Shown here one piece after another: positions 1 to 10,817 of a stretch of DNA of 64,000 bases (the first letter of the stretch is position 1; every line of letters begins with the position of its first letter). Below the pieces are notes generated by a model, which worked only from the letters and a program-made list of their open reading frames with translations, was not told the DNA's origin and ran no database searches. This stretch comes from Lactobacillus panisapium (GTDB lineage Bacteria > Bacillota > Bacilli > Lactobacillales > Lactobacillaceae). Made by a program: the position numbers and the translations under genes. The stretch is from the NCBI RefSeq assembly GCF_019469265.1, contig NZ_CP048268.1, positions 1 to 64,000 of the forward strand, read 5' to 3'.

Positions 1-353
1 CTAAAATGTAAGCAAGTTATGAAAACAGCCACTAACTAATTCAATGAAGTTGAATTCTTCACGCGTTTACCTTGCAGTTAAGCTAAAAGCAGTTAAGCTA
101 AAAAGCACTGGTATAAGTTTTATTTTATGCATGCTAATCGCTATCATCTTTTTTTAATAAAAAGTGTTTTGCCCATGAACAACCGCTAGCATGAATTAGT
201 TAATTTTGAGCTTTAATTTGTAAAACAAGCAGCCCCTTTTTACCGACAATAGCATTTTTATTATTCAATGTATTTAGGAGCAAATTGGTACCAAGTTTTA
301 ACATTTTTTCAGATAATTACTTATGTATCTTGTTTACAAAAGACCGGCATTTT

Positions 354-570
354 TTATCCACAATTTATGACACACAGCAGTTTGCACAAGTTTATCCACA
401 AGACACAACCTGTTAAAAAAGATATTCACAGCATGTGGATATCTCGCTGCCTTATTCATCTCTTTTACTGGTAAATTAATAAAAATAATCCACAGGATTG
501 CCTGCAAATTTCTCATTTCAAGATTTATTTCTCGCAAAATTTGTGTATCTTTCTAAAATATCTATCCACA
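354..570. other. oriC: oriC, DnaA-box cluster upstream of dnaA
   Basis: Two perfect DnaA boxes TTATCCACA lie at 354-362 and 392-400. Near-matches follow: TGTGGATAT at 434-442 (reverse), TAATCCACA at 486-494 and CTATCCACA at 562-570. Clusters of this kind upstream of dnaA are the double-stranded DnaA-binding part of Firmicute origins. No convincing gene is present in bases 1-665; the rest of that stretch is AT-rich, with nothing else recognised. A further TGTGGAAAA at 602-610 overlaps the likely dnaA promoter (-10 TACAAT at 627-632), which would allow DnaA autoregulation. Confidence 0.88.
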
Positions 571-665
571 ACTTGTTGATTTTGGATTAATGTTATTCAC
601 TTGTGGAAAACATTTTATTTAGATGGTACAATAAGTTTTGCTTAACGTTATCGGAGGGACTTATT

Positions 666-2033
666 TTGTTTGACATCAATAAATTTTGGCAGCATTTTAA
701 CGATGAAATGCGTGAACGTTTTAATGAAGTTGCCTACAATGCTTGGTTTAAAAATACTAAACCCGTTTCCTATAATAAGGAAACTCATGAACTAAAAATT
801 GCCGTCCAAAATCCGGTTACTAAAGGATATTGGGAAAAGAATTTGTCTACGCAGCTCATTCAGTCAGCATACGGATATGCCAATATTGAAGTGATTCCTG
901 TTTTTCAGATCGAAGGCGATAGCAGTACTGAACGGCTCGTAACCCCAAAGCCGCAGACACAGCCATTACGTGAAAAGACGCAAAGACAAGAAACCAATGC
1001 ATTTGTCCGCAATCTTAAGCTGAATGATAAATATACTTTCGATAACTTTGTTCAAGGTGAAGGAAATAAACTTGCAGCAGGTGCTGCTTTAGCTGTTGCC
1101 GATAGTCCTGGTAGTTTTTATAATCCGCTTTTTATCTTTGGTGGCGTGGGGCTAGGTAAGACACACTTGATGCAAGCGATTGGTCACCAAATGCTGGCAG
1201 AACGACCAAATGCGAAAGTCGTTTATATCCAAAGTGAAACCTTCGTTAACGACTTCATCAATTCCATTAAAAATAAAACGCAGGATCAATTCCGGGAAAA
1301 ATATCGTACCTGCGACTTATTGTTAGTCGACGATATCCAATTTTTTGCCAAAAAAGAGGGTATTCAAGAAGAATTCTTCCATACTTTTGAAACACTCTAT
1401 AACGATCAAAAACAGATTGTTATGACGAGTGACCGGCTGCCAACCGAAATTCCTGACTTGTCCGAAAGACTGGTATCTCGGTTTACCTGGGGGCTGCAAG
1501 TTGAGATTACGCCACCCGATCTGGAAACGCGAATTGCAATCTTGCGGAAAAAAGCCGAAGCTGAAAATCTCATTATTGATGACAGCACACTCGATTACAT
1601 TGCTTCACAAGTTGATACCAATATTCGTGAGCTTGAGGGTGCCTTGGTTAAAGTCCAGGCGCATGCAACAATTGAGCATGAAGACATTAATGTCAATTTA
1701 GCTCGCGAAGCCCTAGCAGATCTAAAACTGGTGCAAAAAAATCAAGGCTTACAAATTTCTAAAATCCAAGAAGTCGTTGCTAATTATTTCCAAACTTCAA
1801 CTTATGAATTGAAAGGAAAAAAGCGGGTAAGGCAGATTGTCGTACCGCGCCAAATTGCAATGTACCTGTCTCGTGAATTAACTGATTCCAGCTTACCTAA
1901 AATCGGCCAAGAATTTGGCGGCAAGGACCACACAACGGTGATGCATGCTTGCGATAAAATTAGTCGCGAAATAAAAACGGACTCAGATATCAAAACAGCA
2001 GTTTTTGATTTGAAACAGATGCTTGATCGCTAA
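666..2033 (+). CDS. dnaA: Chromosomal replication initiator protein DnaA
   Basis: This is the initiator ATPase that binds the DnaA boxes and opens oriC. It has 455 residues, the normal length. The N-terminal domain begins FDINKFWQ. The AAA+ Walker A motif GGVGLGKTH is near residue 159, Walker B is LLLVDDIQF, and the DNA-binding signature DHTTVMHACDKI is near residue 420. The chosen start is TTG at 666, because GGAGGGAC at 653-660 is a good ribosome binding site and lactobacillus DnaA proteins begin at this point. The frame is open upstream to a GTG at 603, but that lies in the promoter and DnaA-box region. It is the first gene of the origin block, followed by dnaN. Confidence 0.97.
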   Translation: MFDINKFWQHFNDEMRERFNEVAYNAWFKNTKPVSYNKETHELKIAVQNPVTKGYWEKNLSTQLIQSAYGYANIEVIPVFQIEGDSSTERLVTPKPQTQPLREKTQRQETNAFVRNLKLNDKYTFDNFVQGEGNKLAAGAALAVADSPGSFYNPLFIFGGVGLGKTHLMQAIGHQMLAERPNAKVVYIQSETFVNDFINSIKNKTQDQFREKYRTCDLLLVDDIQFFAKKEGIQEEFFHTFETLYNDQKQIVMTSDRLPTEIPDLSERLVSRFTWGLQVEITPPDLETRIAILRKKAEAENLIIDDSTLDYIASQVDTNIRELEGALVKVQAHATIEHEDINVNLAREALADLKLVQKNQGLQISKIQEVVANYFQTSTYELKGKKRVRQIVVPRQIAMYLSRELTDSSLPKIGQEFGGKDHTTVMHACDKISREIKTDSDIKTAVFDLKQMLDR

Positions 2034-2039
2034 AAAGTG

Positions 2040-2192
2040 CTTAAGTGTGGAAAACTTTCAGTCTTGTACACATTTTCTTAACCGTCATAATTACGTTATT
2101 TTAGGGCAAATTAAGTTTTTCAACAGAAATCACAGGACCTACTAATACTACTTAATTAAATATATAATTAATAAATAAAACAAATGCCAATC
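2040..2192. other. dnaA-dnaN intergenic, probable second part of oriC (unwinding region)
   Basis: This spacer holds a reverse DnaA-like box TGTGGAAAA at 2046-2054. It is followed by a very AT-rich tract at about 2142-2182 rich in TA-type triplets (TACTAATACTACTTAA). That arrangement fits the duplex unwinding element of a bipartite Gram-positive origin. The assignment is inferred from position and composition. The dnaN ribosome binding site AGGAGGT lies just downstream. Confidence 0.6.
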
Positions 2193-2205
2193 TAGGAGGT
2201 AACAA

Positions 2206-3336
2206 ATGAAATTTACCGTAAACAGAAATCTGTTCGTTGATAATCTAAACAATGTAATGCATGCTATTTCTTCTCGCGCTACGATACCGATATTAAGCGG
2301 AATCAAACTCAACTTAACTGAAGATGAACTTCTTTTAACTGGTAGTGATTCTGACATTTCAATCGAAATTAGAATTCCGGTAAGTGAAGATTTAACTGTT
2401 GAATCAACTGGTGCAATTGTGTTACCAGCCCGGTTTTTCAGTGAAATTATTAGACGTTTGCCAGGTAAGGAATTTTCACTTGAAGTAAAAGAAAGTTTCC
2501 AAACACAAATCATCTCTGAAAATAGTGAATTCACGATTAATGGTCTTGATGCCAATAACTATCCAAGATTACCGGAAATTCCTGACGAGTCCTCTTTTAT
2601 CATCTCAGGAAAAACTTTCCGTGAAATCATTAATGAAACCCAATTTGCAGTTGCAACCCAGGAAAGCCGTCTGGTTTTAACAGGTGTTCACTTTGACTTT
2701 GGCCCTGAGCGGATTCACGCTGTAGCGACTGACTCACATCGTCTTTCGAGTCGCGCATTGACGTTAGAAAATGGACCACAAGCTAAAACTGACTTAATTA
2801 TTCCTGGTAAAAGCCTGCTTGAATTAGCACGTATTATCGGGGAAACTGATCCAGAAATTAAAGTTTGTCCGGGTGAAAATCAAGTACTCTTTGAAATTGG
2901 TAATATTCTGTTCTATTCACGTTTGCTTGAGGGCAGCTACCCTGATACTGAACGCTTGATTCCAAGCGAAAGCACGACAAGTGTTGAATTTGATTTAGCT
3001 GAGCTTTCTAGCGCACTTGACCGTGCAAGTCTGTTAACTCACGCTGGCCGCAACAATGTTGTTGATTTAACCCTAGATACTGAAAATCAAACAGCTAAAT
3101 TATCGGGTGAATCGGCAGAAATTGGTAACGTAGAAGAAGATGTTGCCTTTAAGAAATTGGAAGGCAAGAACTTGAAGATTTCCTTCAACCCTGATTATTT
3201 GCGTGATGCTCTGCGAGCTTCGGTAACTGATTCGGTTGTAATGGAATTTACCCAGCCGCTGCGGCCTTTCACTGTAAATCCAGATAAAGATGATATCGAC
3301 TTTGTGCAATTAATCACACCAGTTAGAACTTTTTAA
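2206..3336 (+). CDS. dnaN: DNA polymerase III beta subunit (sliding clamp)
   Basis: The ring-shaped processivity clamp for DNA polymerase III, active at replication forks. The 376-residue product is full length, with the usual three repeated clamp folds. It starts MKFTVNRNLF and ends with the conserved clamp tail PVRTF. The start ATG is preceded by TAGGAGGT at ideal spacing. It lies second in the dnaA-dnaN-yaaA-recF order typical of Bacilli. A terminator follows at 3361. Confidence 0.97.
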   Translation: MKFTVNRNLFVDNLNNVMHAISSRATIPILSGIKLNLTEDELLLTGSDSDISIEIRIPVSEDLTVESTGAIVLPARFFSEIIRRLPGKEFSLEVKESFQTQIISENSEFTINGLDANNYPRLPEIPDESSFIISGKTFREIINETQFAVATQESRLVLTGVHFDFGPERIHAVATDSHRLSSRALTLENGPQAKTDLIIPGKSLLELARIIGETDPEIKVCPGENQVLFEIGNILFYSRLLEGSYPDTERLIPSESTTSVEFDLAELSSALDRASLLTHAGRNNVVDLTLDTENQTAKLSGESAEIGNVEEDVAFKKLEGKNLKISFNPDYLRDALRASVTDSVVMEFTQPLRPFTVNPDKDDIDFVQLITPVRTF

Positions 3337-3360
3337 ACAAACTTTTAGTTAATAATGAAA

Positions 3361-3385
3361 AAGGCCATCGAAATGATGGTCTTTT
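3361..3385 (+). terminator. Rho-independent terminator after dnaN
   Basis: The arms AAGGCCATC and GATGGTCTT (one G-U pair) form a nine-pair stem with a short loop, followed by TTTCTTT. It separates dnaA-dnaN from the yaaA-recF-gyrBA group. Confidence 0.75.
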
Positions 3386-3553
3386 CTTTGGCAATTTTCT
3401 CAAAATAGACAAAAAAGGCGTCTTATTCTATTTTTACTGTCATTCACTGTGATATGTTTATTTATAAAAAAATCGTTTATAGGGCTTTATATTGCGCTTA
3501 AAGTTGTATTTTACCTGTGAAACGCATATACTTAACTATAGGTAATTAAAGTG

Positions 3554-3775
3554 ATGAAGGTGGATATTATCAAAGAGTTTAAGGTAAAGGGTGAGTATGT
3601 CACTCTCAGTCAATTTTTAAAAGAAGAAAGTATCATTTCTTCCGGTGGTCAAGCTAAGTGGTATCTGCAAGAAAATCCCGTTATCTTGAATGGGATTAAG
3701 GAAAATCGCCGTGGAAAAAAGATTAGACCTGGCGATCAGATTGAAGTTGCCCAAGAAAGATATGAATTTCGGTAA
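3554..3775 (+). CDS. yaaA: S4-domain RNA-binding protein YaaA
   Basis: A small S4-type RNA-binding protein conserved between dnaN and recF in Bacilli; its exact role is not established. It has 73 residues. The S4 core is visible as YVTLSQFLKEE, then SGGQAKWYLQENPVILNG, ending in NRRGKKIRPGDQIEV, as in other YaaA/RlbA-like proteins. The start could be GTG 3551 or ATG 3554. Only a weak AGGT lies upstream, and ATG is preferred. The stop is five bases before recF, so the two are probably co-translated. Confidence 0.85.
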   Translation: MKVDIIKEFKVKGEYVTLSQFLKEESIISSGGQAKWYLQENPVILNGIKENRRGKKIRPGDQIEVAQERYEFR

Positions 3776-3780
3776 CCTGA

Positions 3781-4917
3781 ATGTATCTCAAGCACTTTAT
3801 TGCACAAAATTATCGTAATTTACAGCAATTAGACGTAGTTTTTGATCCCAATGTCAATATTTTTATCGGGCAAAATGCGCAGGGCAAGACTAATCTGCTT
3901 GAGGCGATTTACTTTTTGGCATTAACGAGATCACATCGGACAAGTAGTGATAAAGAATTAATTGCTTTTGACCAGGATTATGCAAATATTTCTGGTCATG
4001 TATATAAAAGCCAAATTGATTTATCCTTAAGGGTATTAATTACCAAAAAGGGTAAAAAAGTCTGGGTTAATCGGATCGAACAAGCCAAACTGTCAAAGTA
4101 TGTTGGACAGTTAAATGCAATTTTGTTTTCTCCAGAAGATTTAGATTTAATTAAAGGAGCACCGACACAAAGGCGGCGCTTTATGGATCAAGAATTTGGC
4201 CAGATTAATTCGGAATATCTTTATTTTGCCGGTAAATACAGACAGGTATTGCAACAAAAAAATAACTATCTGAAATTACTGGCAAAAGGACAAGCACGGG
4301 ACATGATGTTTCTAGATGTTTTGTCCGATCAATTGGCTGGGGTTGCGGCTGAAGTGATTGTTCGGCGATTTAAATTCTTAAAGTACTTAGATCGTTATGC
4401 TCAAAACGCATATGAACACATAAGTTCCAGCAATGAAAAATTGACACTTCATTATCGACCATCAGTCAAGGAAGTAACTGAATCTGATAGTGTCGAAGAG
4501 GTATATCGCAAACTACTTGCTAATTACCAAAAAAATCAAAAGGTCGAATTACTGAAAAAAACAACTCTTAGTGGACCTCATCGTGATGATATTGAATTTG
4601 AATTAGATGGCAAGGATGCACATTTATATGGCTCGCAAGGCCAACAGCGAACAATTGCGCTTAGTGTTAAACTTGCGGAAATCCAATTAGTACATCATTT
4701 AACTGCCGAATATCCATTACTTTTACTCGATGATGTAATGAGTGAGCTTGATCATGACCGTCAAAGTGCTCTGCTCAACTACATTCATGGTAAGACACAA
4801 ACTTTTATTACAACAACAGATCTCGAAGGTATTTCCTGGGAAATAATTAAAAAGCCTAAGGTATACCGGATTAAATCAGGGAAGATTTATTTAGAAGAGG
4901 GGAAATTGAATGGCTGA
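3781..4917 (+). CDS. recF: DNA replication and repair protein RecF
   Basis: An SMC-like ATPase that helps load RecA on gapped DNA (RecFOR pathway). The 378-residue length is normal. Walker A is GQNAQGKTN near residue 29, the signature motif is LSGPHRDDI, and Walker B is [12 protein letters not shown]. The stop overlaps the gyrB start by eight bases (ATGGCTGA), indicating translational coupling. No strong ribosome binding site precedes its own ATG, which suggests coupling to yaaA just upstream. Confidence 0.96.
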   Translation: MYLKHFIAQNYRNLQQLDVVFDPNVNIFIGQNAQGKTNLLEAIYFLALTRSHRTSSDKELIAFDQDYANISGHVYKSQIDLSLRVLITKKGKKVWVNRIEQAKLSKYVGQLNAILFSPEDLDLIKGAPTQRRRFMDQEFGQINSEYLYFAGKYRQVLQQKNNYLKLLAKGQARDMMFLDVLSDQLAGVAAEVIVRRFKFLKYLDRYAQNAYEHISSSNEKLTLHYRPSVKEVTESDSVEEVYRKLLANYQKNQKVELLKKTTLSGPHRDDIEFELDGKDAHLYGSQGQQRTIALSVKLAEIQLVHHLTAEYPLLLLDDVMSELDHDRQSALLNYIHGKTQTFITTTDLEGISWEIIKKPKVYRIKSGKIYLEEGKLNG

Positions 4918-6874
4918 TCAGAAGAAAGACAACCTCGACCAAATCAAGCAATATGAAAAAGAAGCTGATAAATATAATGCCAGCCAAATTCAAGTTTTAG
5001 GCGGGCTTGAAGCTGTTCGTAAACGGCCGGGTATGTATATTGGCTCCACAAGTTCTCAAGGCTTGCACCACCTAGTTTGGGAAATAATTGATAATGGTAT
5101 TGATGAGAGCTTGGCAGGCTTTGCAACTAAGATCGAAGTTACCATCAATGAAGATGGTAGCGTAACTGTTCAAGATGATGGACGGGGAATTCCAGTTGAC
5201 ATTGAGAAAAAGACCGGTCGTCCAGCGCTTGAAACTGTCTTTACTGTTCTTCACGCCGGTGGTAAATTTGGCGGTGGCGGCTATAAAGTATCTGGTGGAT
5301 TGCACGGTGTTGGTGCTTCAGTAGTTAATGCATTATCAACCAAGCTAGATGTTACAACAATGCGTGATGGCAAAAAGTACTTTATTGACTTTGATCACGG
5401 TCGTGTTGATCATGAAATGAAAATGACTGGTACTGTGCCGTTGACTGATCATGGTACAATTGTTCACTTCTTCCCAGATCCTGATATCTTCACTGAAACT
5501 ACTTCATTTGATGATAAAATCTTAAAAAATAGAATACGTGAATTAGCCTTTTTGAATAAAGGCTTAAAACTGACGTTTACGGATAAGCGAAAAGATAGCG
5601 CCGAAACGGATGTTTATCATTACGAGGGTGGTATTCAAGAATACGTTTCGTTCCTAAATCGTGATAATGAAGTTTTATTTGATAAACCAATTTATGTAGA
5701 GGGGACTTTCAGCGACATTAATGTCGAAGTTTCTTTGCAATATACTAAGGGTTATAAAACAACTTTGATGACTTTTGCTAATAACATTCATACCTACGAA
5801 GGCGGAATGCATGAAGCAGGGTTCAAGACAGCCTTAACGCGTGTAGTTAACGATTATGCTCATAAGACTAAATTACTGAAAGATAATGATGATAATTTGT
5901 CTGGTGAAGATATTCGTGAGGGTATGACAGCAATCGTTTCTGTTAAGCACCCAAACCCACAATTCGAAGGTCAGACTAAGACCAAATTAGGTAATTCCGA
6001 TGCTAGAACGGCAGTTGACCGGGCATTTTCTGAAACTTTCAATGCTTTCTTAATGGAAAATCCGCAAGTTGGCCGAAAGATTGTTGAAAAAGCACAGTTA
6101 GCTGAACGTGCTAGAACTGCTGCTAAGCGTGCTCGTGAAGTTACCCGAAAGAAATCAGGCTTAGAAATTGCTAATTTGCCAGGGAAATTGGCAGATAATA
6201 CAAGTAATGATCCAAGTATTTCAGAATTATTCATTGTCGAGGGTAATTCAGCTGGCGGTTCTGCTAAGCAAGGCCGTTCAAGATTAACACAAGCAATTTT
6301 ACCGATTCGTGGTAAAATTCTGAATGTTGAAAAAGCTTCGATGGATCGTATTTTGGCCAATGAAGAAATTCGGTCATTATTTACAGCATTAGGAACTGGT
6401 TTTGGAGCTGATTTCGATGTTTCCAAGGCCCGTTACCATAAGCTGATTATTATGACTGATGCCGATGTCGACGGGGCCCATATTAGAACGCTGCTGTTAA
6501 CACTCTTTTACAACTATATGCGTCCAATGATCGACAAAGGATATGTCTATATCGCTCGTCCGCCTCTATACCAAGTTCGTCAAGGCAAGGTAATCAGATA
6601 TTTAGATACTGATGAGGAATTGCATGACTACCTAGGCAGCTTGCAGCCAAGTCCAAAGCCAACGGTTCAGCGGTATAAGGGATTGGGTGAAATGGACCCA
6701 GAACAATTATGGGAAACGACCATGAATCCTGAAAATAGGCGGCTAGATCGGGTTAGTCCGGAATATGCTAAAAATGTCGATGAGGTGTTTGAATTACTTA
6801 TGGGTAACGAAGTCGCACCGAGACGTAGTTTCATTGAAAGCAACGCTAAGTACGTTGAAAACTTGGATGCTTAG
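4910..6874 (+). CDS. gyrB: DNA gyrase subunit B
   Basis: The ATPase subunit of DNA gyrase, which introduces negative supercoils. It has 654 residues. The GHKL ATP site is seen in [10 protein letters not shown] and DDGRGIP, with the [14 protein letters not shown] loop. The Toprim metal-binding motifs are EGNSAGGSA and [14 protein letters not shown] precedes the ATG inside recF. It overlaps recF and is followed nine bases later by gyrA, forming one operon. Confidence 0.98.
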   Translation: MADQKKDNLDQIKQYEKEADKYNASQIQVLGGLEAVRKRPGMYIGSTSSQGLHHLVWEIIDNGIDESLAGFATKIEVTINEDGSVTVQDDGRGIPVDIEKKTGRPALETVFTVLHAGGKFGGGGYKVSGGLHGVGASVVNALSTKLDVTTMRDGKKYFIDFDHGRVDHEMKMTGTVPLTDHGTIVHFFPDPDIFTETTSFDDKILKNRIRELAFLNKGLKLTFTDKRKDSAETDVYHYEGGIQEYVSFLNRDNEVLFDKPIYVEGTFSDINVEVSLQYTKGYKTTLMTFANNIHTYEGGMHEAGFKTALTRVVNDYAHKTKLLKDNDDNLSGEDIREGMTAIVSVKHPNPQFEGQTKTKLGNSDARTAVDRAFSETFNAFLMENPQVGRKIVEKAQLAERARTAAKRAREVTRKKSGLEIANLPGKLADNTSNDPSISELFIVEGNSAGGSAKQGRSRLTQAILPIRGKILNVEKASMDRILANEEIRSLFTALGTGFGADFDVSKARYHKLIIMTDADVDGAHIRTLLLTLFYNYMRPMIDKGYVYIARPPLYQVRQGKVIRYLDTDEELHDYLGSLQPSPKPTVQRYKGLGEMDPEQLWETTMNPENRRLDRVSPEYAKNVDEVFELLMGNEVAPRRSFIESNAKYVENLDA

Positions 6875-6883
6875 GAGGTTTAA

Positions 6884-9373
6884 ATGGATAACGACAACCA
6901 AAGTCAAGATCACAGAATAAGAAACGTTGACTTGACCAACGTGATGAACAGTTCATTTTTGGATTATGCGATGTCAGTTATCGTAGCACGGGCTTTGCCT
7001 GATGTTCGCGATGGTTTGAAACCAGTCCAGCGTCGTATTCTTTACGGAATGAGCGAATTAGGCGTTACACCTGATAAACCATATAAGAAATCGGCCAGAA
7101 TAGTTGGGGAAGTTATGGGTAAGTTTCACCCCCACGGAGATTCCTCAATTTATTTGGCGATGGCGCACATGGCACAAGATTTTAGCTACCGGTATATGCT
7201 GGTGGACGGTCACGGTAACTTTGGTTCGGTCGACGGTGATGAACCAGCCGCAATGCGTTATACCGAGGCACGAATGAGTAAAATCGCGGTTGAAATGCTG
7301 CGTGATATCAATAAAAATACTATTGATTGGCAACGTAACTACGATGACTCTGAAAATGAACCAGTTGTTTTACCAGCTAGGATTCCTAACCTGCTTGTCA
7401 ACGGGACAAGTGGAATTGCCGTTGGTATGACCACGAATATTCCACCACATAACCTTTCTGAAGTTATTCAAGGATTGCATATGTTGATGGACAATCCAGA
7501 AATAACTACTAAAGAGTTGATGAAGGCAATTCCGGGACCAGATTTTCCAACTGGCGGAACGATTATGGGTCGAGGCGGTATTTACCGCGCTTATGAAACT
7601 GGTCGGGGCAACATTGTTGTTCGGGCTAACACTAATATCGAAACCGAAAAAAGTGGTCGTGAGCGAATTGTAGTTACTGAGATTCCGTACTTGGTCAATA
7701 AGGCTGAATTAGTAAAGAAGATTGCTGATTTAGCTCGTTCTAAGACAATTGACGGAATCACTGGCGTTCGTGATGAATCCGACCAATCTGGGATGCGAAT
7801 TACCATTGATGTTCGGCGTGATGCCAGCGCAAGTGTTATTTTGAATAATTTATTCAAGCAGACACAGATGCAGGCCAACTTCGGCATGAATATGGTGGCA
7901 ATTGTTGATGGCGCCCCACATTTCCTAAGCTTAAAGGAAATGCTGCAATACTACTTGCAACACCAAGAAGATGTTGTTACTAGAAGAACCAAGTTCGATC
8001 TTGCTAAAGCTGAAGCTAGAGCTCATATTCTTGAAGGTTTGAAGATTGCACTAGATCACATTGATGAAATTGTTCATATTATTCGTCAAAGTGAATCAAG
8101 TGATATTGCTAAAGCTGCTTTAATTAGTCGGTTTGGATTAGATGACAAGCAGTCGCAAGCGATCCTGGATATGCGGTTAGTTCGCCTGACCGGATTGGAA
8201 CGCGATAAAGTTGAAGCTGAATATAAAGAATTAAAAGCCAAAATTGCGGACTACCAAGATATTCTTGCACGACCAGAAAGAATTAACGAGATTATTTATG
8301 ACGAACTGCTTGATATTCAAAAGCGCTTTGGTGATGATCGCCGAACCAAGATTGGCGAAGGAGAAGTTGTTTCGATTGAAGATGAAGATTTGATCGAAAA
8401 ACAAGATGTCTTGTTAACCTTGACTCACAGTGGCTACATTAAGCGGATGCTGATTAATGAATTTAAGACCCAAAACCGTGGTGGTAAAGGGATTAAAGGC
8501 ATGGGCATTAAAGATGGTGACTTCATCGAAAACTTAATGTATTCAAGCACGCATGATTTATTGTTATTCTTTACTAATAAGGGAAAAGTCTACTCTAAGA
8601 AAGCTTACGAAATTCCTGAATTTGGTCGGACAGCTAAGGGTTTGCCGATTGTCAATCTCCTTCAGTTTGAGAAGGGCGAAAAAATCCAGACAATCATTAA
8701 TATTCCTGAAGATGCAGATGATAAGTACCTCTTCTTCATTACCAAGATGGGAACTGTCAAACGGACCCACGTTAGTGAATTTGCCAATATCAGAAATAGT
8801 GGTTTAATTGCTCTAACGCTGCGCGATGGTGATGAATTGAGTAATGTCTTACCAACCGATGGTAAGCAAGATATCTTGATTGGTACTCATTTGGGCTATG
8901 CTGTTCGCTTTAACGAAACAACTGTCCGCTCTATGGGACGAACTGCTGCTGGTGTCCGGGGAATTAATCTTCGTGACCATGACTATGTAGTCGGTTCCGG
9001 TGTCGTTAAAGATAGCGATGAAGTTTTAGTCATTTCTGAAAAAGGCTACGGCAAACGGACCAGCGCTAGTGAGTATCCGGTTAAAGGCCGTGGCGGTAAG
9101 GGAATTAAGACTGCCAATGTCACGGAAAAGAATGGACCATTGTCTGGCGTTACTGTAGTAGATGGTTCACAGGATATTATGGTCATTACGGATGACGGAA
9201 TTATGATCCGCTTTAAGATTACGGATGTTTCTCAAACTGGTCGAAGCACAATTGGTGTTCGCTTGATTAAAGTTGGTGATGGTAGTAAGGTTGCAAGTCT
9301 TGCTGTTGTGCCTGCTGAAGAAGACCAAGAAGTTGCAAATGACGAAGAAACAACTGCTGAATCAGAAGAATAA
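6884..9373 (+). CDS. gyrA: DNA gyrase subunit A
   Basis: The DNA-cleaving subunit of gyrase, 829 residues. The active-site tyrosine is Tyr126 in AAMRYTEAR. The quinolone pocket reads [12 protein letters not shown]: the serine equivalent to E. coli Ser83 is present, but the position equivalent to E. coli Asp87 is Leu91 rather than an acidic residue. The C-terminal beta-pinwheel carries several repeats and the GyrA-box-like QNRGGKG. The tail is acidic ([11 protein letters not shown]). TAGGAGG precedes the ATG at good spacing. Confidence 0.98.
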   Translation: MDNDNQSQDHRIRNVDLTNVMNSSFLDYAMSVIVARALPDVRDGLKPVQRRILYGMSELGVTPDKPYKKSARIVGEVMGKFHPHGDSSIYLAMAHMAQDFSYRYMLVDGHGNFGSVDGDEPAAMRYTEARMSKIAVEMLRDINKNTIDWQRNYDDSENEPVVLPARIPNLLVNGTSGIAVGMTTNIPPHNLSEVIQGLHMLMDNPEITTKELMKAIPGPDFPTGGTIMGRGGIYRAYETGRGNIVVRANTNIETEKSGRERIVVTEIPYLVNKAELVKKIADLARSKTIDGITGVRDESDQSGMRITIDVRRDASASVILNNLFKQTQMQANFGMNMVAIVDGAPHFLSLKEMLQYYLQHQEDVVTRRTKFDLAKAEARAHILEGLKIALDHIDEIVHIIRQSESSDIAKAALISRFGLDDKQSQAILDMRLVRLTGLERDKVEAEYKELKAKIADYQDILARPERINEIIYDELLDIQKRFGDDRRTKIGEGEVVSIEDEDLIEKQDVLLTLTHSGYIKRMLINEFKTQNRGGKGIKGMGIKDGDFIENLMYSSTHDLLLFFTNKGKVYSKKAYEIPEFGRTAKGLPIVNLLQFEKGEKIQTIINIPEDADDKYLFFITKMGTVKRTHVSEFANIRNSGLIALTLRDGDELSNVLPTDGKQDILIGTHLGYAVRFNETTVRSMGRTAAGVRGINLRDHDYVVGSGVVKDSDEVLVISEKGYGKRTSASEYPVKGRGGKGIKTANVTEKNGPLSGVTVVDGSQDIMVITDDGIMIRFKITDVSQTGRSTIGVRLIKVGDGSKVASLAVVPAEEDQEVANDEETTAESEE

Positions 9374-9504
9374 TTAAGAAAAAAATTATCAGACTTTTTT
9401 GCGTATTTAATTGTGAGGGATGAAAAAATTCCTTGTAGGATCACGTGAAGATAGTTTGGTAATTTTTTGTTTCTGTGCTAAAATTAGTGCTTGCGAGTAA
9501 TAAA

Positions 9505-9550
9505 ACTAAATTACTCCTTGTTCTTGAATTTTTAGCAAGAACCATTTAGT
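9505..9550 (+). promoter_or_regulatory. Structured leader of rpsF, candidate S6:S18 autoregulatory element
   Basis: A two-stem structure precedes the rpsF ribosome binding site. The outer arms are ACTAAAT (9505-9511) and ATTTAGT (9544-9550). The inner arms are GTTCTTG (9520-9526) and CAAGAAC (9536-9542). An asymmetric internal loop TACTCCTT faces a single C. Many bacteria carry an S6:S18-binding leader upstream of rpsF. Position and two-stem shape fit, but I cannot confirm the published consensus. Confidence 0.5.
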
Positions 9551-9571
9551 CCAAAAGGAGGTGCACTAGTA

Positions 9572-9868
9572 ATGACAACTACTAAGTATGAAATAACTTA
9601 TATTATTAAGCCTGATATTGATGAAGAATCAAAAAAGGCGCTAGTTGAAAACTATGATAAGGTTATTGCCGATAATGGTGGTACGATGGTTGAGTCAAAA
9701 GACTGGGAAAAGCGTCATTTCGCATATGAAATTAACAAATACCGTGAGGGAACTTATCACGTTATGACTTTCACTGCAGACAACGCTGACGCAGTTAACG
9801 AATTTGACCGTTTATCTAAGATTGACACTGCTGTTTTGCGTTCAATGACTGTCAAAGTTGGCGAATAA
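9572..9868 (+). CDS. rpsF: 30S ribosomal protein S6
   Basis: A ribosomal protein of the 30S platform that binds S18. The product has 98 residues. The core runs from [14 protein letters not shown] through [23 protein letters not shown] to [14 protein letters not shown], which is diagnostic. AAAGGAGG precedes the ATG. It is the first gene of the rpsF-ssb-rpsR operon. Confidence 0.98.
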   Translation: MTTTKYEITYIIKPDIDEESKKALVENYDKVIADNGGTMVESKDWEKRHFAYEINKYREGTYHVMTFTADNADAVNEFDRLSKIDTAVLRSMTVKVGE

Positions 9869-9918
9869 AAAATAGTAACTTATCGTTTTCGTGATTTAGG
9901 AAAGGAAGGACCTAAAGT

Positions 9919-10446
9919 ATGATTAATCGAGTTGTACTTGTTGGCCGTTTAACACGTGATCCTGAATTACGTACTACTGGGAGTGGAATCTCGGTTGCTA
10001 CGTTTACTCTTGCCGTTGATCGTCAGTATACTAACGCTCAAGGCGAGAGAGGTGCGGATTTTATTAGCTGTGTAATTTGGCGAAAAGCAGCAGAAAATTT
10101 CTGTAACTTTACGTCTAAAGGATCACTTGTTGGTATTGACGGCCGAATTCAAACCAGAAGTTACGATAATAAAGATGGGCAAAGAGTATATGTGACCGAA
10201 GTTGTCGTTGATAACTTTGCATTGCTTGAATCACGTAAAGATCGTGAAGCCCGTGGTCAAAATGGTGGCTTTACACCAACTGATAACGGCAATTTTGGTA
10301 ATCAAAATACCAATAATTCGCCAAACATGGGACCATCTAATCAGAATAATCCGCTAAATAGCAGTAATCAATCTGATAATACCCAAGATCCATTTGCTGG
10401 TTCGGGTGACACGATTGATATTTCTGATGATGATCTTCCATTCTAA
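9919..10446 (+). CDS. ssb: Single-stranded DNA-binding protein
   Basis: Protects single-stranded DNA and recruits repair and replication partners. It has 175 residues. The OB fold occupies about residues 1-105 ([18 protein letters not shown] at the start). It is followed by a Gly/Asn/Gln-rich flexible linker and the acidic tip DDDLPF that binds partner proteins. AGGAAAGGA precedes the ATG. It lies between rpsF and rpsR, as is usual in Firmicutes. Confidence 0.98.
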   Translation: MINRVVLVGRLTRDPELRTTGSGISVATFTLAVDRQYTNAQGERGADFISCVIWRKAAENFCNFTSKGSLVGIDGRIQTRSYDNKDGQRVYVTEVVVDNFALLESRKDREARGQNGGFTPTDNGNFGNQNTNNSPNMGPSNQNNPLNSSNQSDNTQDPFAGSGDTIDISDDDLPF

Positions 10447-10468
10447 TTTTAAGGAAAGGACCTAGGAT

Positions 10469-10705
10469 ATGGCTCAACAAAGAAGAGGCGGCCATCGTCG
10501 TCGTAAGGTTGACTTTATCGCAGCCAACCACATTGATTACGTTGACTACAAGGACGTTGATCTGTTGAAACGTTTTATCTCCGAAAGAGGTAAAATCTTA
10601 CCACGTCGTGTCACTGGCACTAGCGCTAAGAATCAACGTAAAGTAGCTAAGGCAATCGAAAGAGCTCGCATTATGGGCTTGTTGCCATTCGTTACTGAAG
10701 ACTAA
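10469..10705 (+). CDS. rpsR: 30S ribosomal protein S18
   Basis: The S6 partner in the 30S platform. It has 78 residues, with the basic N-terminus [13 protein letters not shown] and the conserved core [30 protein letters not shown] precedes the ATG. It is the last gene of the operon and is followed by a strong terminator. Confidence 0.98.
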   Translation: MAQQRRGGHRRRKVDFIAANHIDYVDYKDVDLLKRFISERGKILPRRVTGTSAKNQRKVAKAIERARIMGLLPFVTED

Positions 10706-10721
10706 TTAAGTCAAATAAAAT

Positions 10722-10754
10722 AAAAGGCGGAAAAGTTAATTTTCCGCCTTTTTT
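10722..10754 (+). terminator. Terminator of rpsF-ssb-rpsR
   Basis: The arms AAAGGCGGAAAA and TTTTCCGCCTTT give a 12-pair stem with a five-base loop and a T run. It also has an A run on its left side, so it may act in both directions and serve the converging DUF4260 gene. Confidence 0.92.
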
Positions 10755-10817
10755 GTGGTTTATTAAATATTTTTTTGTAAAGCGGCAGTTAATTCCGCCC
10801 AAAACTAAAATTATTCT

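Noticed and set aside
334..537. Minus-strand 67-codon frame
   Set aside because: It overlaps the DnaA-box cluster and has no start signal or protein-like composition.
603..665. Upstream extension of dnaA to a GTG at 603
   Set aside because: It crosses the promoter and DnaA-box region and lacks a ribosome binding site; TTG 666 has GGAGGG and matches the usual DnaA N-terminus.
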